This document shows positions 8,352 through 16,797 of a stretch of DNA of 32,657 nucleotides, in pieces. The first letter of the stretch is position 1. Each line of letters opens with the position of its first letter. A program made the translations under genes and the position numbers. The notes under the pieces are model-generated. The model was not told the DNA's origin. It made no database searches and saw only the letters and a list, made by a program, of their open reading frames with translations. This stretch comes from Desulfosporosinus sp. OT (lineage in GTDB: Bacteria; Bacillota; Desulfitobacteriia; Desulfitobacteriales; Desulfitobacteriaceae), in the NCBI RefSeq assembly GCF_000224515.1, contig NZ_AGAF01000068.1:1-32657 (forward strand), read 5' to 3'.

Positions 8352-10082
8352 TTAATGTAATTGATGCTTTATAAGCTTCTTGTATAAACCTGCCCGAGAT
8401 AAGCCTAAGGTTTTAGCGGCTTGAACTTTATTCCCGTTCGCTGTATCCAGGGCATAAATGAGTGCCTCTTTTTCGACCCCACTGAGAATAGCCTCCAAGG
8501 AACCGCCGGCAAAAGGGCGTGCTTCGCGCCCATCTAAGATTTGCAGGTAATTTGGCAGATGTTTAAGCTGAATTTCTGAGCCGTCAAGCATGTTAAAGGC
8601 CCTCTCAATAATATTTTCAAGTTCTCGAATATTACCTGGCCAGCGATGTTTCATAAGAACATTTTTCGTCTCTGTCGTTATTCCCGTGACAGATTGCGCA
8701 AATTGGAGGTTGAATTTCTTAATAAATGTTTCGATCAGAGCCTCGAGATCATCCATCCTTTCCCGTAAAGGAGGAATGGTAAACGTGACAACGTTTAAGC
8801 GATAATAAAGATCCTCGCGGAATTGCTTGTCGCGAATCATAGCTTCAAGGTCACGATTGGTCGCGGCAACCAAGCGCACGTCTACTTTCCGTGGCTTACT
8901 GCTTCCTAAGCGTTCAATTTCCCGATCCTGCAGAACACGCAATAGCTTGGCTTGCATGGCCATCTCCATGTCCCCAATTTCGTCAAGAAATAGGGTGCCC
9001 TTATCCGCAAGTTCAAATTTCCCCAACTTGCCCCCTTTACGGGCTCCAGTAAATGCTCCTTCTTCATAACCAAACAATTCAGATTCGAGCAGGTTTTCAG
9101 GTACTGCCGCGCAGTTTACCTTAATGAAGGGACCTTTACTGCGAGAACTTTCCGTATGAAGCAGTTGAGCAAACAATTCTTTTCCAGTCCCGCTTTCTCC
9201 TCTTAAGAGCACATTAGACCCTGATTTAGCAACGCGAAGAGCGGTTTGAACTAACGCGATCATTAAGGGGTTTTTCCCTTTTAAGAGTTGCAGGGCAGAA
9301 CAATTTTTCTCTAACATAGTTTTTTTATAGTAGTCCAGTTCGGATCGTAAGGAATCAACTTTTTTCGTTAAGGCGTAGAGTTCGTTAACATCTTTGAAGA
9401 CAACTTTTCCGAAAGCCCCCACGATCTCTCCATCCTGGATAATCGGGATTCTACTAGCGATAATTTCGTGTCCGTTTAAATCATGAATATATCCATGCAC
9501 AGGTTTGCCCGTTTCCAGAACTTCTGTAAATTTAGGGTTGTCGTAGATCTCGGTAATGGGTTTACCAACCATATCCTCAGGGGATTGCAGGAAAAAGCTT
9601 GCAAAGGCCTCATTCGTCATCGTAATAATTCTTTCTTTATTAACCACGATAAGTCCATCGTAAGCCGTATTGATGACGACCTCGAGGATGCGTTGTAGTT
9701 CTTTAGTCTTCTCATGCTCGATAACCAAATTGTCAAGAAGATTTTGGAGAATTGTGATATCTTGGAATACAGCCGCAGCTCCAACTAATTCACCATGCAC
9801 ATAAATTGGGGTGCGACTGCTTAATAAGATGCTATTATTAAATGTAAACTTCTGGCCTAACTCAGCAATTCCGTTTTCAAAAACTCGAAGCAACCCGGTT
9901 CCTGGGATAACCGTAGAAACTGACTGCCCTACTAGATCCCGGTCGGGGATTTTCAATATATTATAAACGGCGCGATTAGCATAAATAATTCGGCCCTGTG
10001 GATCGACGGCAATGATTGCGTTATTCGTATTGTCGAGAATCTCATCAAGGGTAATCGAGATGGTTTGTCCCTCCAGTAACAT
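8352..10082 (-). CDS. Sigma-54-dependent transcriptional activator, PAS-PAS-AAA+-Fis
   Basis: Enhancer-binding protein that opens sigma-54 promoters by ATP hydrolysis. I start at the ATG at 10082 (576 residues), seven bases after GGGAGG; a 39-codon upstream extension has no such support. Two PAS sensor domains lie at about 12-112 and 131-232, then a short coiled coil (235-262). The AAA+ domain has Walker A 'GESGTGKE' (295-302), the sigma-54 contact loop GAFTGA (342-347) and Walker B '[10 protein letters not shown]' (362-371). A Fis-type helix-turn-helix is at about 540-570. There is no receiver domain, so a ligand or redox state sensed by PAS probably sets activity. The neighbouring sigma-54 promoter makes the hbd operon its likely target. 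Confidence 0.93.
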   Translation of the reverse strand: MLLEGQTISITLDEILDNTNNAIIAVDPQGRIIYANRAVYNILKIPDRDLVGQSVSTVIPGTGLLRVFENGIAELGQKFTFNNSILLSSRTPIYVHGELVGAAAVFQDITILQNLLDNLVIEHEKTKELQRILEVVINTAYDGLIVVNKERIITMTNEAFASFFLQSPEDMVGKPITEIYDNPKFTEVLETGKPVHGYIHDLNGHEIIASRIPIIQDGEIVGAFGKVVFKDVNELYALTKKVDSLRSELDYYKKTMLEKNCSALQLLKGKNPLMIALVQTALRVAKSGSNVLLRGESGTGKELFAQLLHTESSRSKGPFIKVNCAAVPENLLESELFGYEEGAFTGARKGGKLGKFELADKGTLFLDEIGDMEMAMQAKLLRVLQDREIERLGSSKPRKVDVRLVAATNRDLEAMIRDKQFREDLYYRLNVVTFTIPPLRERMDDLEALIETFIKKFNLQFAQSVTGITTETKNVLMKHRWPGNIRELENIIERAFNMLDGSEIQLKHLPNYLQILDGREARPFAGGSLEAILSGVEKEALIYALDTANGNKVQAAKTLGLSRAGLYKKLIKHQLH

Positions 10083-10224
10083 TGGCCAACCTCCCGTAAT
10101 TTTAATATTATAATATTTTATTCGACAAAAAAAGTGGCGACTCCTTCCTGAACCGTCAATTGTTGTGCACAGTGGATAATAAAAATCGGAATATTTCAAA
10201 GAATTATCTAATTCAAAACAAATA

Positions 10225-10266
10225 AAGAGGAGTGTGCTATTTGGCTTTTTTTAGCACACTCCTCTT
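10225..10266 (-). terminator. Strong terminator after the 41-codon gene
   Basis: A perfect 15-bp stem (core GAGGAGTGTGCTA with TAGCACACTCCTC) with a 12-base loop starts 4 bp beyond the small gene's stop codon. On the minus strand it is followed by TTTATTTGTTTT, so it may also insulate the downstream activator gene. Confidence 0.8.
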
Positions 10267-10269
10267 ATT

Positions 10270-10395
10270 TTACCGAGTTGTCCAGGGTAACGATTTTTGA
10301 ATATTTCGCTCTTTGTGTGTATCAAACTCTGTATAATGCGGGTCACTTTTGGTGGCTGGGTCCTTTGGTCGTGAAACTTTCTTGTGGGCGCCCAT
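10270..10395 (-). CDS. Small protein of 41 residues, unknown function
   Basis: An ATG at 10395 follows GGAAGGA at seven bases and opens a 41-codon frame ending in TAA at 10270. The product begins 'MGAHKKVSRPKDPATK' and ends 'SLPWTTR'. It is very hydrophilic and basic-acidic mixed, with no membrane segment, no cysteine and no recognisable domain. The evidence that it is real is the good ribosome binding site plus a strong terminator 4 bp after the stop. It lies between the sigma-54 activator (downstream) and a divergent Crp/Fnr gene. It resembles short basic spore or stress proteins only in composition; I do not recognise a family. Confidence 0.6.
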   Translation of the reverse strand: MGAHKKVSRPKDPATKSDPHYTEFDTHKERNIQKSLPWTTR

Positions 10396-10633
10396 ATATA
10401 TCCTTCCTTTCAGGTCAGAATATAGTGAACTAACCTAAAAATAGTTTTTCCCGCTTCTGAAAATCATATTCTACTAATTTCTTCAGTTTAGTCTTCATTT
10501 TCAGTTCAATCTCAAACTAACATTTTGGAATTACGCTCACTCTCAACTTGCATGCTATAATTAAATAAATCTTCCCGCTCGTAGCGAAGAATGATACCTT
10601 TTCACTGGAAATAATCTAATATGGAGGGATAAT

Positions 10634-11353
10634 GTGGCAAAAGATCATCAAATTCGAGAAATGTTAACCCGTAAATTTTTTTCAGGTAATATGCCACCTG
10701 AGTTCATAGATTTCTGCCTAGCGCATGGCCGAATTCGTCATTATACGCCTAAACAATACCTTTATTTCTCGGGTGAGGAAGGAAATACGGTTTATTTTCT
10801 GATCTCTGGTCGAGTTCGGCTGTATTTAATGAGTGAGTTTTCAGAGAAGATTATTCGTGTACTTAGTCCTCCAGTTTTTTTCCCAGAAGTAATTTTAGAC
10901 GGAAAACCATATCCGCATGCTGCGCTTTGCATCGAAGATGCAGAAGTATTAACCATTGATCTCCAAACCTTTATTCGTTTTATAGAAGGCAATCCAGCCA
11001 TTCTCTGGGTTTTCTACCGCGAACTCGCTTTAGACTTGCGCCGTTCCTATCGGCAAATTAAAAATCTTTCGCTGGGAGATGCCCGTCTGCGCTTAGGTGC
11101 CAAGCTGTTTGCTTTAGCCCATGTCCATGGCCAACCCTCATTGAACGGAGTTTTAATAACGATTCCCCTATCCGCGACAGAGCTTGCCGGGATGTGCAGT
11201 CTTGCTCGTGAGTCTGTTAGTCGCATCTTGGGAGAATTAAAGGAATTAAAAATTATTGATATTAAGAAAAAGAACATCACTGTCTTTGATCCTGAAATTC
11301 TTCGCCGCTGGATTCATGAGCGCTCTTCCCGTTCACGCTCGACACTAGACTAA
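10634..11353 (+). CDS. Crp/Fnr-family transcriptional regulator
   Basis: 239 residues starting at GTG 10634, just after GGAGGG. The N-terminal cyclic-nucleotide-type beta barrel spans about 25-120 ('YTPKQYLYFSGEEGNTVYFLISGRV' region), followed by the dimer helix (about 120-150). The C-terminal winged helix has the recognition helix 'SLARESVSRILGELKEL' near 195-212. The N-terminal cysteine cluster of oxygen-sensing FNR is absent, and the residues for cAMP binding are not evident, so the effector is unknown; CprK-like or NO/redox regulators of this order are the nearest analogues. The 3' end overlaps the convergent sirohaem/ferredoxin gene by 77 bp, which suggests, but does not prove, a regulatory relation. 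Confidence 0.9.
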   Translation: MAKDHQIREMLTRKFFSGNMPPEFIDFCLAHGRIRHYTPKQYLYFSGEEGNTVYFLISGRVRLYLMSEFSEKIIRVLSPPVFFPEVILDGKPYPHAALCIEDAEVLTIDLQTFIRFIEGNPAILWVFYRELALDLRRSYRQIKNLSLGDARLRLGAKLFALAHVHGQPSLNGVLITIPLSATELAGMCSLARESVSRILGELKELKIIDIKKKNITVFDPEILRRWIHERSSRSRSTLD

Positions 11354-11942
11354 TCTTATTATCATTAAGGTAGTGCGTTAATCTTTCTTGTGGACCTGCA
11401 TCCTTGATATAGCCACTCATGATATCGGAAATCCAGGTTACCACTTCTTCGTCTGTCGGAACTTGTCCAGCGAATTTTGCAAATTGAGGGTGTCGCCCCA
11501 CTCGTCCTCCCAAACGCAAGCTCCAACCGCTTTCTCCAGGGATCAACGTTCCAGAAGGACACACTCTGAGACAATCTCCACAGGAAATACAACGGGTATT
11601 GTCAATAGTTATCCCGTTCGGCTGGCAAGTAATGGCTTCTTCTAAACATGTGCGTTCACAGGCTTTGCACACTGAACACTGAGCATCAGTAATCCGAGGA
11701 GTTACATATCCTGATATGCCAAAATCTTTGATATTCGGTTGAGAACATCCATTGGGGCAACCGGCCAAACAAACCTTCGGGAGATGGTGGTTAAGAACAG
11801 GGCGAAACTTATCTTGAAGAATTTGAAGCAAGTTCAATTCAGTTAGTTTTATCTCCAGTTCATCATAAAGATTGTGCCAATCACGCGCTGCCTTCGGACA
11901 ATTGGGACGACAATGTTCAAGCTGAAATCCCGTTTGTTGCAT
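11277..11942 (-). CDS. Sirohaem/4Fe-4S sulfite-reductase-like protein with ferredoxin domain
   Basis: 221 residues, ATG start behind GGGGGAATTG. The first 80 residues resemble the C-terminal sirohaem/iron-sulfur half of sulfite and nitrite reductases: 'CRPNCPKAA' near the start, then 'CLAGCPNGCSQPNIKDFGISG' beginning near residue 58. Next come two 4Fe-4S ferredoxin motifs, CxxCxxCxxxC at about 89-99 ('CSVCKACERTC') and 'CISCGDCLRVCP' at about 118-129. The N-terminal half of a full sulfite reductase is missing, so it is a small stand-alone member, perhaps an electron carrier or minimal reductase. The first cysteine pair is spaced C-x3-C rather than the usual C-x5-C. The last 25 codons lie opposite the end of the Crp/Fnr gene. 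Confidence 0.85.
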   Translation of the reverse strand: MQQTGFQLEHCRPNCPKAARDWHNLYDELEIKLTELNLLQILQDKFRPVLNHHLPKVCLAGCPNGCSQPNIKDFGISGYVTPRITDAQCSVCKACERTCLEEAITCQPNGITIDNTRCISCGDCLRVCPSGTLIPGESGWSLRLGGRVGRHPQFAKFAGQVPTDEEVVTWISDIMSGYIKDAGPQERLTHYLNDNKISLVSSVNGKSAHESSGEEFQDQRQ

Positions 11943-12080
11943 ATCAATTCCCCCAGCAATTTGAAATTTTCATTTCGACAACTAGAGATAGTGTAACAAT
12001 AATTCGCTTCATGTAGTGTGGCTTGAATCACAGTTATTAAATCCTGACATGAACGAAAATTTATACTTTCCGCCTAGTAC

Positions 12081-12107
12081 AAAAAGAACTGGCATTTAGC
12101 CAGTCCA
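12081..12107 (-). terminator. Terminator after phoU
   Basis: On the minus strand a short stem ACTGGC/GCCAGT with a 5-base loop is followed by TTCTTTTTG. It begins about 20 bp beyond the phoU stop and likely ends the pst-phoU transcript. Confidence 0.65.
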
Positions 12108-12128
12108 AGTAATCTTAGGTTTCTTATC

Positions 12129-12788
12129 CTATTCGTTTAGATCCACTCTCTTTCCAGTTACAAGATATACGATCTCTTCAGCGATATTTGTACAATAGTC
12201 TCCCATGCGCTCCAGAAAACGACATGCAAAGATTATGTAATTAGCTTGAGTTACCTTTTGGGGATCGGCCATCATTATGACCCGTAGTTCTCCAAAGACA
12301 TGAGAATAAATCTTATCAATTTCATCATCCATCATGGACATTTCTGCTGCTGCTTTACAATCTTCCTGTACATATGCTTTGAGCCCAAGATCGATCATTT
12401 CTTGAACCAAGACACTCATCCGGGGAATGTCAACTAAAGGTTTAATCAATTGTTCTCGACCTATTCTGATGGTTAACTTTGCCAGGTCGACAGCTAAATC
12501 GCCCATTCTTTCTAAATAAATGGAGATTTTAAAACCTGCTACAAGCTTGCGTAAATCCAAAGCAAAGGGTTGCTGCGTAGCGATTAGAAGAATACATTTT
12601 TCTTCAATACTTGCTTGTAGATCATTGACGGCTAAATCCCCTACAACGATGGTGTTAGCTAATTCCATATCCTGGTTGATTAATGACTGGATGGCAAGAC
12701 CAATCCGTTGGTCTACCATCTTCCCTAGATCCAATATATTTAACCGCAGTTCATCCAGATCGTTATCAAATTTCTGGCGAGTCGGCAT
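12129..12788 (-). CDS. phoU: Phosphate signalling protein PhoU
   Basis: 219 residues made of two PhoU three-helix repeats. Each carries the metal-binding E-x-x-x-D type signature: 'LERMGDLAVDLAKL' (about 93-106) and 'LERMGDYCTNIAEE' (about 191-204). In other bacteria PhoU links the PstSCAB transporter to the PhoR kinase and keeps the Pho regulon off when phosphate is plentiful. It is the last gene of the pst cluster, 56 bp after pstB, with an ATG start and a GGAGGG site just upstream. Confidence 0.96.
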   Translation of the reverse strand: MPTRQKFDNDLDELRLNILDLGKMVDQRIGLAIQSLINQDMELANTIVVGDLAVNDLQASIEEKCILLIATQQPFALDLRKLVAGFKISIYLERMGDLAVDLAKLTIRIGREQLIKPLVDIPRMSVLVQEMIDLGLKAYVQEDCKAAAEMSMMDDEIDKIYSHVFGELRVIMMADPQKVTQANYIIFACRFLERMGDYCTNIAEEIVYLVTGKRVDLNE

Positions 12789-12844
12789 CTCTAACCCTCC
12801 TCTCTATCAAAAAATACAATAACCCTAAGGAAAGTAAAAGCGCC

Positions 12845-13597
12845 TTAGCCGAAGCGACCGGATATATAATCTTCCGTTTTTTTCCTGGCAGGTCGGGTAA
12901 ATAGGAGACTTGTGACATCTTCTTCGATTAAATCACCGTTTAAGAAAAATGCCGTTCGATCAGATACTCGCGACGCTTGATGCATGTTATGCGTAACAAT
13001 AATGATTGTGTATTTATTTTTTAACTCCACAATAAGCTCTTCAATCTTCATAGTAGAAATGGGATCGAGTGCTGATGTGGGTTCATCCATTAACAGAATC
13101 TCAGGTTCTACCGCCAATAGCCGAGCAATACAGAGCCGTTGTTGCTGCCCACCTGACAGTCCCAGCGCTGATTTGTGTAAGCGATCTTTGACTTCATTCC
13201 ATAACGCAGCACCATTAAGACTAGCCTCTACTATTTCGTTAAGTTTTTTCTTATCCGCTTCACCGTGAATCCGAGGACCGTAAGCAACATTTTCGAAAAC
13301 AGATTTAGGAAAGGGATTTGGGTGTTGGAAAACCATACCTACCCTTTTGCGCAACAACACAACATCCGTGTCAGAGGCATAGATATCCTGTCCATCAATC
13401 CGGACTTGGCCTAAGATCTTTACATTAGGATTTAAATCTTGCATCCGATTGAGCGTCCTCAGAAATGTGGACTTGCCGCATCCAGATGGCCCAATCAGAG
13501 CAGTCACGCTTTTCTCGGCCATTGCCAAGCTTATGTTACTTAAGGCCTGTTGTTCACCATAAAAAAGGTCGAGGTTACTGACCACGATCTTATCCAT
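12845..13597 (-). CDS. pstB: Phosphate ABC transporter ATP-binding protein
   Basis: ATPase that powers PstA-PstC. 250 residues, the usual length. Walker A 'GPSGCGKST' is near 36-44, the ABC signature '[16 protein letters not shown]' near 147-162, Walker B '[13 protein letters not shown]' near 168-180 and the switch histidine in '[11 protein letters not shown]'. ATG start behind AAGGAGA. It lies 39 bp downstream of pstA, and the order pstS-pstC-pstA-pstB-phoU is the classical one. Confidence 0.97.
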   Translation of the reverse strand: MDKIVVSNLDLFYGEQQALSNISLAMAEKSVTALIGPSGCGKSTFLRTLNRMQDLNPNVKILGQVRIDGQDIYASDTDVVLLRKRVGMVFQHPNPFPKSVFENVAYGPRIHGEADKKKLNEIVEASLNGAALWNEVKDRLHKSALGLSGGQQQRLCIARLLAVEPEILLMDEPTSALDPISTMKIEELIVELKNKYTIIIVTHNMHQASRVSDRTAFFLNGDLIEEDVTSLLFTRPARKKTEDYISGRFG

Positions 13598-13636
13598 TTC
13601 AATTTCTCCTTATAACGCACTTAATTCCTCTTACTC

Positions 13637-14482
13637 CTACTCCTTATCTTTCCCAAGGAGTCGGTGTTGCAGCCAACGGCTGGGTAGTGTTAAACAAATG
13701 TTAAAGATGATGACCATAATGATAAGCAGTGCAGCGGTCCCATCTGCAATTTGGTCAGCATTTGTCCCCGGTAACGGATTTGACTTAGCGGCAAATAAAT
13801 GCACAGCCAAAGTTTCTCCAGCAGCTAAGGGATTAATATCAAACAATTTACGGGAAACATTCATCCCAGCTGTAAAAATTAAAATAGCTGTCTCACCCAA
13901 AGCCCTGCCTGCGACCAGAGTAACTCCTGTAATGAGCCCCGGTAGAGCAGTCGGCAGTATTACTTTACGTAAAGTTTGCCACATTGTAGCCCCTAAGGCT
14001 AAGCTGGCCTCGCGATAACTTTTAGGTACCGTTCGCAGAGACTCTTCAGTTACGCGCACTAAGATCGGTAGATTGAGTAACGCCAAAGTGGCAGATCCTC
14101 CTAAGATTGTGAATCCCAAACCTAGCTTATTGACAAAAATAATCATGCCAAAGAGACCAAAAACTATTGACGGAACGGTGGCAAGACTCTCTGTGCTCAA
14201 ACGAATAAGGTCGGTTAATTTATTTTGGGGGGCATATTCAGCTAAATAAATTCCGGCACCCAACCCCACGGGCAAAGAGAAGGCTAAGGAAAGGGCCAGC
14301 AGATAAAAGGAGTTGAATAATTGGCCTCGCACTCCTTCTGGACCATTGAAGAAATCAGGGGTCAAATAAGGTAGACCTCGTCCTAAAATATAAACAAGAA
14401 ACGCTATTAATAAAGCTACAATGACTATGGCTACTAACCACAGCATAGTGCTGGCAAAACGGTCAGTTTGGCGAGCTTTCAA
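13637..14482 (-). CDS. pstA: Phosphate ABC transporter permease PstA
   Basis: Membrane permease of the high-affinity phosphate importer. I start at the TTG at 14482 (281 residues): it overlaps the pstC stop as TTGA, has GGGGG ten bases upstream and gives the normal short cytoplasmic N-terminus 'KARQTDRFAS'. A longer frame starting inside pstC adds 33 residues that look out of place. Six membrane segments are visible, the first at about 12-35, with the permease (EAA-type) loop 'YREASLALGATMWQTLRKVILP' in the second half. The four-base overlap implies translational coupling with pstC. Confidence 0.93.
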   Translation of the reverse strand: MKARQTDRFASTMLWLVAIVIVALLIAFLVYILGRGLPYLTPDFFNGPEGVRGQLFNSFYLLALSLAFSLPVGLGAGIYLAEYAPQNKLTDLIRLSTESLATVPSIVFGLFGMIIFVNKLGLGFTILGGSATLALLNLPILVRVTEESLRTVPKSYREASLALGATMWQTLRKVILPTALPGLITGVTLVAGRALGETAILIFTAGMNVSRKLFDINPLAAGETLAVHLFAAKSNPLPGTNADQIADGTAALLIIMVIIFNICLTLPSRWLQHRLLGKDKE

Positions 14483-15360
14483 CGGGCCGCCCCCTTTCTC
14501 ACTGCCGTTCGAACAAGAATGATCAAACCTAAAGCAATGAATAGCAAAATGAAGGACATCAAAAATAGCGCATTGTTCCAAGTCGAGCCAAAAGGAGTAT
14601 TCCCCATTTCCATAACTATGTCACTGGTTAAAGTTGATGTAGGAATTACTAAGGAACTAGGGAAACGTGGAGAATTTCCAATGACCATTTGCACCGCCAT
14701 TGTCTCGCCAATAGCCCTAGCCATCGCTAATATAACGGCCGTTAATATTCCTGGCGAAGCTGCAGGTATTAGAACCCGATAGATTGTCTGCCAACGAGTT
14801 GCCCCTAAAGCAACGGAAGCTTCTTTATAGGTTTTTGGCAGGGAGCGTAGGGCATCTTCTGAAAGACTGATAACCGTTGGTAAAATCATAATTGAAAGAA
14901 CGATTCCAGCTGCCAATACACCATAACCCGTAGAAGAGTTGGTGGACCTTCTAATGAAGCCAACAACGACCGTCAGCCCGACATATCCGTAAACAACTGA
15001 AGGGATCCCTGCAAAAAGATCGGTAGCAGGACGCATAAACGTCCTTACCCATGGTGGAGCAATTTCGGCCAAAAAGATAGCTCCAGCCAGCCCCAGTGGC
15101 CCTCCAAGCAAAATGGCGATTAAAGTTGTCCCAATCGATCCGGCGATAAATGTGAGGGCACCGAATTGGTTGGAGTCGGGTTGCCATTTGCTGCTTGTAA
15201 AAAACTCCAGCACACTTACTTGTCGAAAGGTGGATAAACCCTGCATTCCAACAAACCATATGATACAAAGGATAATCAAAGAGACCAAAACCGCGCTACT
15301 AATAAATAAATATCGGGACAGACGGTCATTAAAATACACCTTGGACTTACTGTGAGGCAA
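14479..15360 (-). CDS. pstC: Phosphate ABC transporter permease PstC
   Basis: Partner permease of PstA; 293 residues with six predicted membrane spans, the first at about 15-38. The conserved coupling loop reads 'TYKEASVALGATRWQTIYRVLIP', and 'LFAGIPSVVYGYVGL' is the typical PstC segment after the third span. The start is TTG at 15360 behind GGGGGTG; I see no better ATG. Unlike most pst operons, 459 bp separate it from pstS, and this gap holds its own PhoP box and promoter (15450-15509). Confidence 0.95.
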   Translation of the reverse strand: MPHSKSKVYFNDRLSRYLFISSAVLVSLIILCIIWFVGMQGLSTFRQVSVLEFFTSSKWQPDSNQFGALTFIAGSIGTTLIAILLGGPLGLAGAIFLAEIAPPWVRTFMRPATDLFAGIPSVVYGYVGLTVVVGFIRRSTNSSTGYGVLAAGIVLSIMILPTVISLSEDALRSLPKTYKEASVALGATRWQTIYRVLIPAASPGILTAVILAMARAIGETMAVQMVIGNSPRFPSSLVIPTSTLTSDIVMEMGNTPFGSTWNNALFLMSFILLFIALGLIILVRTAVRKGAAR

Positions 15361-15449
15361 ACTGTTACACCCCCAGACGTTTTAATAATTTTTTCCTTAA
15401 ATCATAGATAAGCTACTTTTACGGTTTTCGGATTGAAATCACTTTGCTT

Positions 15450-15509
15450 GTTATAGTCTACTCTATTTGTGTAAACTAAAAATTAAGAGAGTGTAAAGTT
15501 TAGGTTAAA
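15450..15509 (-). promoter_or_regulatory. PhoP box and promoter of pstC
   Basis: Read on the minus strand, hexamers TTAACC, TTTACA, TTAATT and TTTACA follow each other at an exact 11-bp period (box 15470-15509). A TATAAC hexamer follows at 15450-15455; at the 9-bp distance seen in the other boxes the hexamer would be TAGACT. This lets pstCAB be induced independently of pstS. Confidence 0.85.
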
Positions 15510-15510
15510 T

Positions 15511-15674
15511 TCGCCGTGATGGCGAGAAGGGACCGCTGGCCATGAATGGCCGAGTGTGTCCCTGTAAAGCCATGACTCGAACAGGACCGTTCGTGGTTAG
15601 AGCGCCGCCCGAAGACACTGTCTTCGCACGTATTAGCCCTTCTTGCAGGATGGCAAGGCGCAGTGATGGCGAGA
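15511..15674. other. GC-rich structured element between pstS and pstC
   Basis: An abruptly GC-richer stretch in AT-rich surroundings. The 12-mer GTGATGGCGAGA is repeated directly at 15516-15527 and 15663-15674, enclosing about 135 bp. Inside are GCGAGAAGGG (15522) complementary at 9 of 10 positions to CCCTTCTTGC (15637), a hairpin GGCCAT/ATGGCC inside GGGAC/GTCCC, and CGAAGAC/GTCTTCG. No reading frame fits. It could be a small mobile repeat (MITE-like) with duplicated ends or a structured RNA. Confidence 0.4.
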
Positions 15675-15710
15675 TATAAAATATGAAACGATAAGTAATA
15701 CTTTCCTGAC

Positions 15711-15757
15711 TAGACTAAAATAGAAGCAAGGAATAACCTTGCTCCTATTTTAGTCTA
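15711..15757. terminator. Long hairpin after pstS
   Basis: A 21-bp stem with one mismatch (TAGACTAAAATAG paired with CTATTTTAGTCTA, then AGCAAGG with CCTTGCT) and a 5-base loop, about 65 bp beyond the pstS stop. No T-run follows on either side. Likely a 3' stabilising or attenuating stem that lets pstS mRNA be more abundant than the permease genes. Confidence 0.6.
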
Positions 15758-15819
15758 TATGTTACAAATGATGGGATCGTTATTTAGCTTAGACTTCACA
15801 AAACCTGCTAGGGACCAAA

Positions 15820-16695
15820 TTACTTTTTCATCTTGGTGGATGGGATGAAACCAGTCTTTTCAACGTTTTGATCTTGGAATTCCGGGCTGCTAATATAGTC
15901 TAAGAAGAGTTTTACCGTACCCGTTGCTTCCCCTTTAGTATACATATGCTCATAGCAATAGATGGGATATTGTCCACTAGTTACAGCGTCCGCACTGTAT
16001 GCTACGCCATTGAATTTTAGAGCCTTGACGGTATCTTTTAAGTAGGCAGCATCAATATAGCCTATTGCCCCAGGGGTTTGACCAACACCTGTGAGTAAGT
16101 TACCTGTAGAATCTTGAGCGGCGGCAGCGTCAGTCATTTTTTGGCCGTCCATTACGATTTTTTCTACATTCAGACGTGTACCGGAAGAGGCTGCACGACC
16201 GATGATTGATATCTTTTCATCTTGACCACCAACATCTTTCCAGTTGGTAATTTTTCCGGTAAATATGTCCGCAGCTTGAGCTTTGGTCAAGTTGTCAATG
16301 GTGACATCTTTGTTAGCAATAAGTATGAAAGGAGCTACGCAAACTTCGTGATCGACCAATCCTTGACTTTTCAGTTCATCCGGTGCAAGAACGTCAGAGT
16401 TTCCAATTTCAATAGCACCACTTGCCACATTGTTTAGACCAGTCATCGATCCGCCGCCGCTAATGTTTACTTGCACACCAGCATTTTTAGCCATGAATTC
16501 ATCGGCAGCTAATTTAACGAGTGGCTGGAGAGCTGTTGAACCTGCGGCAGAAATAGTTTTCTTATCAATCGTTGTTGCAGCACTTGGAGTTGGGGTTGGA
16601 GTCGATGGAGCAGCTGTTTGTCCACATCCGACCAGGACCATTAAAGCAACTAAAGTCGTACCAACAAGAGCAATTTTTGATTTTGTTTTAAACAA
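15820..16695 (-). CDS. pstS: Phosphate-binding lipoprotein PstS
   Basis: Captures phosphate outside the membrane and hands it to PstCA. 291 residues with a lipoprotein signal peptide: basic N-terminus, hydrophobic core and lipobox LVGC with the lipidated Cys24. A Pro/Thr-rich linker follows, then the PstS fold. Phosphate-contacting loops are visible as 'AAGSTALQPL' (about 51), 'SGGGSMTGLNNV' (about 79) and 'AASSGTRLNVEK' (about 169). The start is TTG at 16695 behind AAGGAGGAAAT. It is transcribed from its own PhoP-box promoter, and a long hairpin follows. Confidence 0.96.
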   Translation of the reverse strand: MFKTKSKIALVGTTLVALMVLVGCGQTAAPSTPTPTPSAATTIDKKTISAAGSTALQPLVKLAADEFMAKNAGVQVNISGGGSMTGLNNVASGAIEIGNSDVLAPDELKSQGLVDHEVCVAPFILIANKDVTIDNLTKAQAADIFTGKITNWKDVGGQDEKISIIGRAASSGTRLNVEKIVMDGQKMTDAAAAQDSTGNLLTGVGQTPGAIGYIDAAYLKDTVKALKFNGVAYSADAVTSGQYPIYCYEHMYTKGEATGTVKLFLDYISSPEFQDQNVEKTGFIPSTKMKK

Positions 16696-16732
16696 TTTTA
16701 TTTCCTCCTTAAATTTCCTTCAGCCCAAATTG

Positions 16733-16787
16733 ATTATACTGGAAGTTTGTAAAGTCTTAATGAAATCAATGTAAAGTTTAAGTTAAA
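16733..16787 (-). promoter_or_regulatory. PhoP box and promoter of pstS
   Basis: On the minus strand the hexamers TTAACT, TTTACA, TTCATT and TTTACA repeat at an exact 11-bp period (box 16748-16787), followed after 9 bp by a perfect -10 TATAAT (16733-16738). This is the arrangement known for PhoP~P activation in Bacillus-type bacteria. Confidence 0.92.
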
Positions 16788-16797
16788 ACTTCATTTT

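Noticed and set aside
11849-12031. A 60-codon minus-strand frame overlapping the start of the sirohaem/ferredoxin gene
   Set aside because: No ribosome binding site, overlaps a well-supported gene in another frame and shows no coding features.
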